Positions 1 to 8,900 of a stretch of 64,000 bases of DNA are shown in pieces (within the stretch, counting starts at the first letter, position 1; every line of letters begins with the position of its first letter). The translations under genes were made by a program, and so were the position numbers. Below the pieces are notes generated by a model. That model saw nothing but the letters and a program-made list of their open reading frames with translations. It made no database searches and was not told the origin of the DNA. Origin of the DNA: Nostoc sp. 'Peltigera membranacea cyanobiont' N6 (GTDB lineage Bacteria > Cyanobacteriota > Cyanobacteriia > Cyanobacteriales > Nostocaceae); NCBI RefSeq assembly GCF_002949735.1, contig NZ_CP026681.1, forward strand, positions 6,200,501 to 6,264,500, written 5' to 3'.

Positions 1-3000
1 GCGGCTTCTTGAGCAGCCTTTTCTGTGCCTGTCTCAACAGTTTCTGCCGTTGCTTTTTCTGCACTTTCTACTGCTACTTTCTCTGCACCCTGCTCGACAG
101 TTTCGGCTGTGGCTTTACCAACGCCTTTTTCTACGGCTTCACCAGCTGCTCCTCTAGTCCGCCCTAACAGTTCCTCGGCAAAGGTAATCAGTTTTTGACC
201 AATCTCGCCCAAAGAACCAAGGACTTCTTTAATTGCACCGCCTGCACGCTCAAATAATTGACCAATACCCTTAATGCCATCTAGGACTAAGACACCCAAC
301 TTCTTCAATAGAACAAAGGCTTCTTCCATGACTTTGTTCGGGAAGTTGAGAAACTTAGCAAATCCTTGCAAGGCTTTGCCAACAGCGCTTACAGGTGTCC
401 AAGTTCCAGCAGTTACGAAATCGAGAATCACTTGGAAAGCGATCGTTCCGGTTAACCAACCCGCCCCTTCACCAATCTCATCTTCTGCTCCTTCTTTGAG
501 CATGAAGTCAAAGACTTTTTGAGCAATTTGACTAGCTGCGCCTTGAATTGCGTTTTGAACTCCACCCCAAGCTGCGCCTAGCTTGTGCATCAAGTCAGCA
601 AAGGTCAATCCCTCACCGCCACTAAAGAACTCTTGCACCGCAGGCATAAAGCCTGTCGTCACTTTAGTCACAGATGGTTGTATATCTCCAGCCATTTGCT
701 GCACTCGCTTACCCATCTCTGCTTTTTCGTTATTGGGTAGTTGTGCATTCTGTTCTGGGGTTGCGCCCTGGGCTGTTGCTCCTGCCATCGCCGGGGTAGG
801 CGCTAAGGCATCGCTAGCTGCATTCTCAAACCAGCTAACTAAGCTTCCAAGTCCTTCAATGGCTAAATAAATCAGCTTAAATGGATCGGTTGCACCCTCC
901 CAAATTCCCTTAAGCAGTCCTTTGACAAATCCCATCAAGAAACCTGGACTACCACCACTGATAATCTGAGCTAGCCGATTTGCGATCGCAATTTTCTTCT
1001 GGTCATCTTGGTTTCGTACTCCTTCAAGAAAGCCGATGACTGCTGTTTTTACTATCGGCCACAATGGCCCAAGCATAGTTAACGTGGGTGCAGCTTGAAG
1101 CGCACCAATGACAATATCTAGGAGGAAATTAATAATTGGGGCTTTGTAGCAGTCATCTAAGGCTTGCCAAGCCCAACCCGCTAAGATTACAGGAATCATG
1201 GGCGGATTGACAATAGCTAACCCCAATGAAGTTAGCACGCCAATATATGGTTTAATCTTCGTGACAATTTTGCTGGCAAATTCTTGAACAGACTTAGCGG
1301 CTGATTGGAATCCTTCTTGACACCAGGTGATGAATTCTTTTACACCATTTGATACTGTCTGTACTAAGCTTTGTGCCATGCTCAGTAACGGCACGCCGCT
1401 AATTGAGCCTAACAATTCTAAAACTGCTTCACTTAGTTGAACTGCCTGATTTACCAAACTGCTAACTGTAGATTGCATGGTTTGGCTAAATCCTTCTACA
1501 GTACTCAGTAGTTCCGGCAAAATTGTACCGCCCATTTCCTTATGAGCGTTTTTGACAATATCTTTATCGTCTTTATGCGCCCATAACCACTCCACTGCTT
1601 TAACTAACTGGGGAACATATTTGACGATGAGGTAGATTGAACCCACTGGTGAAAAAGCCAGTAATACACTGCCTACAGTCTTCAAAGGGCCAAGTACTGG
1701 CGCGAGCGGGCCTTTAATTTCTGTCCACACCTGGGAAGCTTTAGTCTTCAGCCATCCCAGCACGCCACCTTCGCCATCACCACCAATGCCGAGTTGTTCT
1801 TTCACCCAATCCCAGGCAGCACCTAGAGTATTGCGAACGGGAGCGCCCCATTCCCAGATTGTGGTTGCCAGCCCCTTAACAACATCAAATACACCGCCTG
1901 CAACACTCATCAAGGCATCAAAAGCTGGGGCGATTACTAAATCAGTAACTTTTTGGAAAACGCCTTTAACTTGAGAAAACACTGCCTGTATTTGCTTAAC
2001 GGCAGGATTTTCCATAAAGGCGTGTCCCAAATCTTGCAACGCCTTTAAACTATTGGCAAAATTACTACAAGAAGCTGGATCGCCTTTGACAGCACCCTGA
2101 ATCCCTTCAAAGACTCCTGTAAAGCTACCCTGTAATTGGGCAATTACACTAGCAATATCGATGTTTCCAGTGATGCTAGAAACCCAGCTTTTGATGCCGT
2201 CTTTGATTTTTTCACCCAGTAACCCCATCGGCCCTTGGCGAATCAAATCAGCTAAACCTGGGGCAACTCTCGCAACTAAGGCAGCAAAGGCTTCTTTGCC
2301 CATAGAAGCGACATCGCTAGCTTTATCTCCAACCCATTGAGCGACATCGCTAGCTTTATCTCCAACCCATTGAGCGCCTGCACTAGCTTTATCTCCAACC
2401 CAGTTGACACCTGCACCGGCTGCATCCTTAATATCATCCCAACCTAGTTTTTGAATCGATTTGTTGTCTTTGTGGGGAGTGATATTTTGGGCAATGGCTT
2501 TAGGCTGTATGCTATTTTCTGCATCACAAGCACTACATTTCATCTGCACTTTGTTAGTCTGCGGTTGTGCTTGTATGGTCGAATGGGGCTGCGAAGTAAC
2601 TGAGAGAGTCGGGCTAAGTTTTGTTTGCAGAGTTGTTTTATTAGATAGAAAATCATTAGCAGGTTGGCGTTGTAGCGTTTTCGCTTCTACCTGTTTAGTT
2701 TGAACTTCTACTTCTGCATTTGATTCATCTTCACTTTGAGAAACTTTTTCTGGGCCGCACTGTACTGGCGTGACTCCTGTGCCTTGAGTCAGCCCGTGCT
2801 TGGTTGTAGTGTCATAAGTATTATTATCTGTATTAGCTTGCGTAAAAGTATCGTTAAAAATCTTGTCGGCTTCTAAGGGCTTTTTACCAAGCAACTTTTT
2901 GTGTAAATCTTTAAAAGCTTTCTCATCAATACTAATATGCCCGTTTTCGTGGGTATCTAAAGCGCTGTAAAACCTTGCCCATTCTTTTTTAACTGGTTCG

Positions 3001-4031
3001 CACTGTTGGTCAAGTTCAGTCCAGACGGGCATTGCCTTGGTTTCTGTTACTAAAACATTTGCCTCGTAGACAATTTCTTCAGATTTCTCATCAGCTTGGT
3101 AATTTTTGACATCTTTTTCGGGGGCACAAGTAACACTACCAGCTTCGCCCTTTCCTTGTGATGTTAAGTTGGTAATTGCTTCGGTAATGTTTTTCCCAGA
3201 GGCAGTAATTTTGGCATCCTTTTTGTCAATTTTAGTTGTGCCTTTTTTGGGGGGCATTGCATCCGGTGCGCGTTGAATATGAGTTGGTGCTGGGGAAACA
3301 TCGCTTTTTTTCTGCACTGCGCCTGTTTGCTGCACCACATGGGTTAATTCGTGGGCAGTCAACTCATTATTGCCTGGTGATTTTCCTGCACCGAAGTAAA
3401 CATCGCTACCATGAGTAAACGCCTGCGCTCCTAATGACCGACTCATTTGCACAGCATTGGAGTCAGTATGTACTCGCACATTGTCGAATTTACTACCAAA
3501 GCGGGGTTCCATAAAGTCTTGGACTTCAGCCGATAACGGACTTCCCCCACCTTTACTACTATTCAATTGACTTTCAATATTAGCCTCAGCCTGGACGCTA
3601 CCATCATTAGCGGGCTTAGTTTGTATTTCTTCTTGCTCGCAAGTTGAACACTTTCGCTGCATTATATCTTGTGAATCCATCCCACCGAAATTTATATTTG
3701 GCTCAGGTCTAGCCATCCAGATTTGGTTAGTAGCCCAGTCGCTGGAATGCTCAGACTGGTATGCTTGCGGTTGTAGACGACGCAAAGATATGCGACTCAT
3801 GTCGTGAACAAGAGGTTTTTCTTTGATGGCTTCTGGTTCTAATGATTGCTCATCAGCAGACTGGGCTTCTTGAACGTCTGCTACCTCTGTGACTGTTGTG
3901 AGTGGAGGATTATTTATTGGTGCAAAACCGCGTGTTGGATTCGCCAATGTGGGAGTAGTTGGTGAGACAAGGGATGGATTGGTAAAATTTGATGTACCTG
4001 CGTTGTGCCGCCGAAAAGTGCGATCGCTCAT
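1..4031 (-). CDS. DUF4157 (eCIS-core) giant protein, partial at C-terminus
   Basis: Open frame of 1343 codons on the minus strand from ATG at 4031, continuing past the left edge, so the C-terminus is missing. After a ~150-residue polar N-terminus with a CSTCE pair of cysteines comes a DUF4157 domain: LSAEVQDFMEPRFG, then VRVHTDSNAVQMSRSLGAQA, then the zinc-protease-like motif AHELTHVVQQTG (HELTH at residues 227-231, positions 3339-3353). The rest is a long helical region rich in Ala, Gly and hydrophobic residues, with three 11-residue repeats near residues 540-575; the visible end is rich in Ala, Glu and Lys (AEKATAETVE repeated). DUF4157 proteins are typically encoded with extracellular contractile injection systems and are thought to be cargo or toxin leaders; cyanobacteria have thylakoid-anchored CIS. 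Injection-system association is inferred, as no sheath or baseplate gene is visible. HExxH may or may not be catalytic. Confidence 0.8.
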   Translation of the reverse strand, partial: MSDRTFRRHNAGTSNFTNPSLVSPTTPTLANPTRGFAPINNPPLTTVTEVADVQEAQSADEQSLEPEAIKEKPLVHDMSRISLRRLQPQAYQSEHSSDWATNQIWMARPEPNINFGGMDSQDIMQRKCSTCEQEEIQTKPANDGSVQAEANIESQLNSSKGGGSPLSAEVQDFMEPRFGSKFDNVRVHTDSNAVQMSRSLGAQAFTHGSDVYFGAGKSPGNNELTAHELTHVVQQTGAVQKKSDVSPAPTHIQRAPDAMPPKKGTTKIDKKDAKITASGKNITEAITNLTSQGKGEAGSVTCAPEKDVKNYQADEKSEEIVYEANVLVTETKAMPVWTELDQQCEPVKKEWARFYSALDTHENGHISIDEKAFKDLHKKLLGKKPLEADKIFNDTFTQANTDNNTYDTTTKHGLTQGTGVTPVQCGPEKVSQSEDESNAEVEVQTKQVEAKTLQRQPANDFLSNKTTLQTKLSPTLSVTSQPHSTIQAQPQTNKVQMKCSACDAENSIQPKAIAQNITPHKDNKSIQKLGWDDIKDAAGAGVNWVGDKASAGAQWVGDKASDVAQWVGDKASDVASMGKEAFAALVARVAPGLADLIRQGPMGLLGEKIKDGIKSWVSSITGNIDIASVIAQLQGSFTGVFEGIQGAVKGDPASCSNFANSLKALQDLGHAFMENPAVKQIQAVFSQVKGVFQKVTDLVIAPAFDALMSVAGGVFDVVKGLATTIWEWGAPVRNTLGAAWDWVKEQLGIGGDGEGGVLGWLKTKASQVWTEIKGPLAPVLGPLKTVGSVLLAFSPVGSIYLIVKYVPQLVKAVEWLWAHKDDKDIVKNAHKEMGGTILPELLSTVEGFSQTMQSTVSSLVNQAVQLSEAVLELLGSISGVPLLSMAQSLVQTVSNGVKEFITWCQEGFQSAAKSVQEFASKIVTKIKPYIGVLTSLGLAIVNPPMIPVILAGWAWQALDDCYKAPIINFLLDIVIGALQAAPTLTMLGPLWPIVKTAVIGFLEGVRNQDDQKKIAIANRLAQIISGGSPGFLMGFVKGLLKGIWEGATDPFKLIYLAIEGLGSLVSWFENAASDALAPTPAMAGATAQGATPEQNAQLPNNEKAEMGKRVQQMAGDIQPSVTKVTTGFMPAVQEFFSGGEGLTFADLMHKLGAAWGGVQNAIQGAASQIAQKVFDFMLKEGAEDEIGEGAGWLTGTIAFQVILDFVTAGTWTPVSAVGKALQGFAKFLNFPNKVMEEAFVLLKKLGVLVLDGIKGIGQLFERAGGAIKEVLGSLGEIGQKLITFAEELLGRTRGAAGEAVEKGVGKATAETVEQGAEKVAVESAEKATAETVETGTEKAAQEA
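2308..2406 (-). repeat. three 33-bp direct repeats inside the DUF4157 gene
   Basis: Three head-to-tail 33-bp units (2308-2340, 2341-2373, 2374-2406). The first two are identical and the third diverges at a few bases. On the minus strand each encodes an 11-residue unit of the form A-Q-W-V-G-D-K-A-S-D/A-V/G. A fourth, weaker unit (AGAGVNWVGD) lies on the N-terminal side. The unit looks like an amphipathic helical turn repeat and is in frame. Confidence 0.85.
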
Positions 4032-4042
4032 CTCTCACTTCC

Positions 4043-4140
4043 TACTAGTCTGTCAAATTGATTTTGACGGTTAGAGAGACGCGATAAATCGCCGTCTCTA
4101 CAGGGAATTTATCCATCAATTATTTATTGATAGACTACTA
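4043..4140. mobile_element. MITE-like element, copy A
   Basis: About 98 bp, nearly identical to the reverse complement of 5357-5458, differing only by a few substitutions and a 2-base gap. The ends carry imperfect terminal inverted repeats of the form ACTAGT..CTGTCAA. The core holds a hairpin (AGAGACG, spacer with CGAT-AA-ATCG, CGTCTCT). There is no coding capacity. It lies 12 bp upstream of the DUF4157 gene start, so it probably sits in that gene's promoter or leader region. Confidence 0.75.
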
Positions 4141-4298
4141 CATTAATTTAGCAAACCCCTTATCTCTGGTATCTACGCATCTTTTATCAACATTTTATAG
4201 TTATATCTACATAGAATCGATCTAGACTTTAGTCTAATTGTAAATTACTCCTACCTTCAAGGTGTTGGCGCTGCGATCGCCATCCAAGCAAGGAGGGC

Positions 4299-5087
4299 TT
4301 AAATATGTTCTTGTTGGGTGCGTAAGCTGTTAATTGTAGCGGTTAAAACTAGGACAATTGCTAAAATCAACGCCGTATTTCTGAGTATAGGGTTATTCCA
4401 GTGCTTAAGTGCGATCGCTACCAATGCCCAAAGGATTACTCCTGTATAAGCCATGTCTCGACGCTGAATAAGAATAATTGCTGCAATTGCTGTTGCGATC
4501 GATAACATAACCAGAGTCCATATTACAGGAGAAATCCCCCAACCGTTCCACCCTTGAAAATATAAAGTACACGCTATGTTAACAATAGTTGCCACGCTAA
4601 TCCAGCCTAGATAAATGCCGATCGGAAAGTGAATACACCATTTCATCAGCCGGGTTACACGCTTTTTGCCAATTTCTAACTGCACATAAATACCAATCAG
4701 TGGCAATAAAATCAAGAGCATTGCAATTACAGAAAGAGCAAAAAGCCTAGACAAGAACAGATACACCCAGACACTTTGAGCAACACAGGCGATCGCTAAC
4801 AGATAACCTGTCTTACGTAAATCAGGCTCATGTCGTTGGTTAGGTAAAGCTTGGTATACCCCAAAAGCAAACAACCCAAGGTAAATCAGTCCCCAGATGG
4901 CAAAGGCGTAATTGGCAGGGATAATCAGAACATTTTTAAACAAAGTATTGGAAATTTCCCCTATGCTGAGTCCATTGAGCGGGAAAATGTTTGATACTAC
5001 GTTGATAATGAAAGCTCCAAAGATTGCAACCAAAGTAGCAAGCTGTCGCCAAAAATCCCGGTAATTGCTTTTTGTAGACTGCTGCAT
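4299..5087 (-). CDS. TspO/MBR-like (tryptophan-rich sensory) membrane protein
   Basis: 262 residues, strongly hydrophobic, with about seven or eight predicted membrane spans by eye. The segment PANYAFAIWGLIYLGL near residue 57, the later QSVWVYLF and the WISVATIVN region with many Trp residues resemble the TspO/MBR tryptophan-rich sensory family, which binds tetrapyrroles in bacteria and mitochondria. It is longer than classical TspO (about 160 residues), matching the extended version often annotated in cyanobacteria. Starts at ATG 5087. It stands alone between two inverted MITE copies. The family call comes from motif resemblance; substrate and role are unknown. Confidence 0.65.
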   Translation of the reverse strand: MQQSTKSNYRDFWRQLATLVAIFGAFIINVVSNIFPLNGLSIGEISNTLFKNVLIIPANYAFAIWGLIYLGLFAFGVYQALPNQRHEPDLRKTGYLLAIACVAQSVWVYLFLSRLFALSVIAMLLILLPLIGIYVQLEIGKKRVTRLMKWCIHFPIGIYLGWISVATIVNIACTLYFQGWNGWGISPVIWTLVMLSIATAIAAIILIQRRDMAYTGVILWALVAIALKHWNNPILRNTALILAIVLVLTATINSLRTQQEHI

Positions 5088-5204
5088 AGGATGTTAACTC
5101 ATTTCTTCTGTGCTTTTAGCTTACATCTGAAGAAGAGGGATGCATAAGTCAATACGGTTCAGTTCAAGCTAAAACTCTTTGCAAAAGTCAATTTTTTTAA
5201 CAAA

Positions 5205-5251
5205 CCGCAAAGGACGCAAAGGACGCAAAGGACGCAAAGGACGCAAAGGAC
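5205..5251. repeat. 9-bp STRR array, unit GGACGCAAA
   Basis: Five tandem copies of GGACGCAAA, preceded by AACCGCAAA. Short tandemly repeated repetitive sequences of this kind are common in Nostoc genomes. A two-copy version recurs inside the element at 11446-11556. No gene overlaps. The rest of the spacer 5088-5356 shows nothing else recognisable. Confidence 0.85.
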
Positions 5252-5356
5252 GCAAAGAGAAGAGAGAAATGCTTACCCAAGGGTATTTGGCATATAAGTT
5301 GGATGCACTAGGCTAATCAAAAACTTACGCCAAAAATAGCCCAAACCTTATATAGG

Positions 5357-5458
5357 ACTAGTAGTCTGTCAATAAATAATTGATGGATAAATTTCCTGTA
5401 GAGACGGCGATTTATCGCGTCTTTCTAACCGTCAAAACAAATTTGACAGACCACTAGT
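5357..5458. mobile_element. MITE-like element, copy B (inverted relative to copy A)
   Basis: 102 bp with terminal inverted repeats ACTAGTAGTCTGTCAA (5357-5372) and TTGACAGACCACTAGT (5443-5458), matching at 15 of 16 positions. It is the inverted partner of 4043-4140, so the pair brackets the TspO-like gene. Too short to encode a transposase, so it would depend on one supplied elsewhere. Confidence 0.8.
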
Positions 5459-5479
5459 ATTTGATTTTTGAAATTTTAC

Positions 5480-5556
5480 GTAGGGTGCGTTAGCGTAGTG
5501 TAACGCACCATCAGCTTGGGATGGTGCGTTACGACGTTCCGTCTAACACACCCTAC
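5480..5556. repeat. double-hairpin foldback element
   Basis: Outer arms GTAGGGTGCGTTAG (5480-5493) and CTAACACACCCTAC (5543-5556) pair with one mismatch. Inner arms TAACGCACCATC (5501-5512) and GATGGTGCGTTA (5520-5531) pair perfectly. This is a typical intergenic palindromic repeat of cyanobacteria and could also form RNA structure. No coding capacity. Confidence 0.75.
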
Positions 5557-5620
5557 AAATACTGTACAAATTAATCATGGTGTGAATTTACGAGAATAAG
5601 TTATTTTAGGCTCAACGCAC

Positions 5621-5826
5621 TTGTATTCTGAACCAACAGGCTTGTATTCTGAACCAACGAACTTGTATTCTGAACCAACAGGCTTGTATTCTGAACCAAC
5701 AGGCTTGTATTCTGAACCAACAGACTTGTATTCTGAACCAACAGACTTGTATTCTGAACCAACGGACTTGTATTCTGAACCAACAGACTTGTATTCTGAA
5801 CCAACGGACTTGTATTCTGAACCAAT
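5621..5826. repeat. 21-bp tandem repeat array, about 10 copies
   Basis: Nine complete and one partial copy of TTGTATTCTGAACCAACAGRC-type units, with variation confined to the last few bases (CAGGC, CGAAC, CAGAC, CGGAC). Since 21 is a multiple of three and the unit has no stop in several frames, long artificial reading frames appear on both strands (heptapeptides such as SEYKSVG or YSEPTDL). There is no RBS, start context or unique domain supporting translation, so I call it a minisatellite, not a gene. Confidence 0.85.
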
Positions 5827-5941
5827 CATTATGCACATAATAGCCAAATTGGACAGTGCGTAAGTCCTACTTTATTTCTCGGTAGGGGTAATTCATGAAT
5901 TGCCCCTACTACCTGTGGTTTGGCGTAAGTCCTAGAACAAA

Positions 5942-8900
5942 TTAAGCCACAATGCTAGGCGAGAAAACAAAGTCATTTACAGTCAGGCTAGTTGAGGTAA
6001 TTCCTTGCAATAAAACCAACTCTGTATTTCCGGTTTTAACTAAAGTGTCACTACCCTGTTGCAATAGTGCGATCGCACTAAACTGAGTTACGCCAATGCC
6101 GCCCAGCCCAATTTTATCAATCCCGATTGTAAAGTCAGTAATGATGTTCTTGCTAGCTGGCAAACTGGCGTTAGCAATCCAGAATTGATCTGCACCAGTA
6201 CCACCACTCAGACGATTACTGCCCTGTTGACCAGCAAATAGCACATCATCACCATCGCCACCAAATAGCGAATCATTGACATTAGAGAAGAGTTTATCAT
6301 CACCGGAACCACCATACAGACGGTTATTGCTGCCGTTACTGGTGAGAGTGTCCTTACCTGAGCCACCGAATAATGATTGGCGAGAACCTTCAATTATTGT
6401 GAGAGTATCATTACCTTCCGCCCCAAACAAATTATTAACACCATTGGCTTCCACTACAGTAATAACATCATCACCATTGCCACCATCAGCACTGGTATTT
6501 TCCGCCGCGCCATTTTGACCAATAAATATTTGATCGTTACCGTCATTCCCTGCTACTGAAGATTCACTCCCTGCAAGCACTATGTCATCACCATTTCCAG
6601 CCAGAATTGTGTTATTTTTAGTGCCTTCTACAAAGTCTGCTCCGTCACCTGCATTAAAGAATTGTCCTGGCTCAAGATTGACAGTATCGCTGTTGCTAGA
6701 ACCAAAGCCATTAGGGAAAGTAGGCTGTGCAGTTGTCAGATTATTGGGTAGTTCGAGAATACCGAGTTTCTCAGCAGGTGTATTACCTGTAATGTTGAAG
6801 TCGTTGTCGTTAATTAAGGCTAGGGTATTAGGTGCTACCAGTGCCAAACCTTCTAATTTTTCTACCCCGGTGTAACCCAACTGAGCAGCATTTGCAATCA
6901 AACTCTTGGTGACAGGAGTAATATTGGCAGCAGCTAACTCAGCAGAGGTCAATTGTTCAATGGTTTTACCATCTGGCAAGGTAAAGTTAGCAGGGTTGTT
7001 GATGTTGGTCGCCCCAGCTAAATCAATTTGGTAAATTAGTTTATTGCTAGCAGATGTACCATTGTCATCTCGCTCAACTACTGCAAATTTGCCGTTACCC
7101 AAGGAAACTGCATCGCCAATTTTATCGGTTCCTGGTAAACCTTGCAGAAGATATAAATACTCTCCTGTTACCTGCTTGGTGACAATATCAAACTCCAGAA
7201 TTCGCAGGTTGAGAGAAGCTTTGGAAGTTGCATCATTGGCAACATCGGGATTATCGATCGCACTCTGAATAAAGGCATATAATTTATTACCTTGAAGTGC
7301 TACAGCTTCAAATCCCCGATTATTACGGCGTTGGGCATAAACTGCTGGCAATACCTCTGTACCAAAAGTTCCTGATGCTCGATCTGGGTTGGGTGCGGTG
7401 GCAGTTCCTTGAGGGATAAAGCGATCGCTAAGTTTACCATTAACATCAAAGTGGTAAATTGCCGGACGGTATTCATCTACCATCCAGTAGTCTCCATTTT
7501 CCGCAATTACAATCCCTTCTAAGTCAGCACCCAAAGGATCGTTAGCTAAAACATTATTATCTAAGTCAACGGCAATTTCATCAGTATAAGCAGTACCATT
7601 TGCCCCAGCTTGCAAATTAGGCAATCCCGTTAATGGAGTTGTACCATCTTGGCGGAATAGTCCAGTTCTCTTGGTAATGCTAATTTCGCCTGTGGTGCGG
7701 TTGAGTTCAAAGCTAACTATTTCTGGCTGAAAGCCGGGTAATAAAAATGGTCTTTTGACACCATCAGGTTCTCCATTAGGGCCGCGGTCTGTGTTGGTGA
7801 CAAATTTTAAGTTGCCATTTGCTGCAAACCCTTGGAAATACAATCCAGAGAAACCACCTAAGAAAATATCTTGACCTTTAGAAGTTGTTCCTAGCTTGGG
7901 TAGGTCTTCAAATTCATAAATTGTCAGCTTGGGTTGAGCAACAGGATTGCGGGGATCGTAACTTGTGGTGTCAATATTTAGAGAATTGGGCAAGGCATTG
8001 GCAATATTTTCCCAAGGCACTAACTTAAAGTTAGAACTGACGTTTTCACCATCAATTGTCTTAGCAGGTTCATTGGAGCCATCTTGAGTGACAAATAAAC
8101 CAAATGGGAAGTTAGGCCCCAGTGGTACGTTAATCACATCTGCACCATCTGACTCTTGCACGCTATCAATTGACCCATTATTACCAACGGCAAAGTTGCC
8201 CACATATTCGTTGTTACCTTCACGGGTGTAGGCAACAAAGGTACTATCGCCTTGGCTGGATGCTAACAGATAACCTGTGCCGTTTTTGCCGTAGTATATG
8301 GTTAACCCTTCGGCATCATCGGTGAGGTGAGAACCGCCTTCAAAACGAACGCGATCGATTAGCTTACCTGTTGTGCCCCCGTCTGGTTCTGCGTTGAATT
8401 TCCAGATACCTACATCTTCTTGGGCTATGTAGAGAAAGCCGGTTTCTTGGTCAACTACCATACCCTCTGTTTGGGGAGAACGGTCTGCTGCTGTGGGTGA
8501 GGGGATGGTAAACTCCCGCACCAGTTGCGCTCCAATTTGGCCATTACCTTTGTCAATTAGTTTGAATTGAGCTATGTCTCCAGTTTGGCGGCGACTAGTG
8601 AAGACATAGTAATCATTAGTTACAGGGCTACGGTATAAGGTAACACCGTAAGAACTGCGAGTTGATGCGGAATAGGGAGGTTCAAAAGGTGAGGTTTGGA
8701 AGATTGTGCCAATATTGCTATCAGTGATATCTTCCAGGTAGTTACCGTCTGCGCCAGGATTGGGATTAATTTTGAAGATTGCTAGTTTATCATTTTGGCG
8801 ATCGCTAGCTACGGCAATATCAATAGATTGATTGCCTAATTTGAAACCGTATTGCAAATCAATATTGTTGTAGCGAATCCCACCAGGATTAAGCGTCTGC

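Noticed and set aside
5621..5826. Possible CRISPR array
   Set aside because: Units are directly adjacent with no unique spacers and no cas genes nearby.
5575..5863. Overlapping ORFs of 74-90 codons on both strands
   Set aside because: They exist only because the 21-bp repeat has no stops; no start context or domain.
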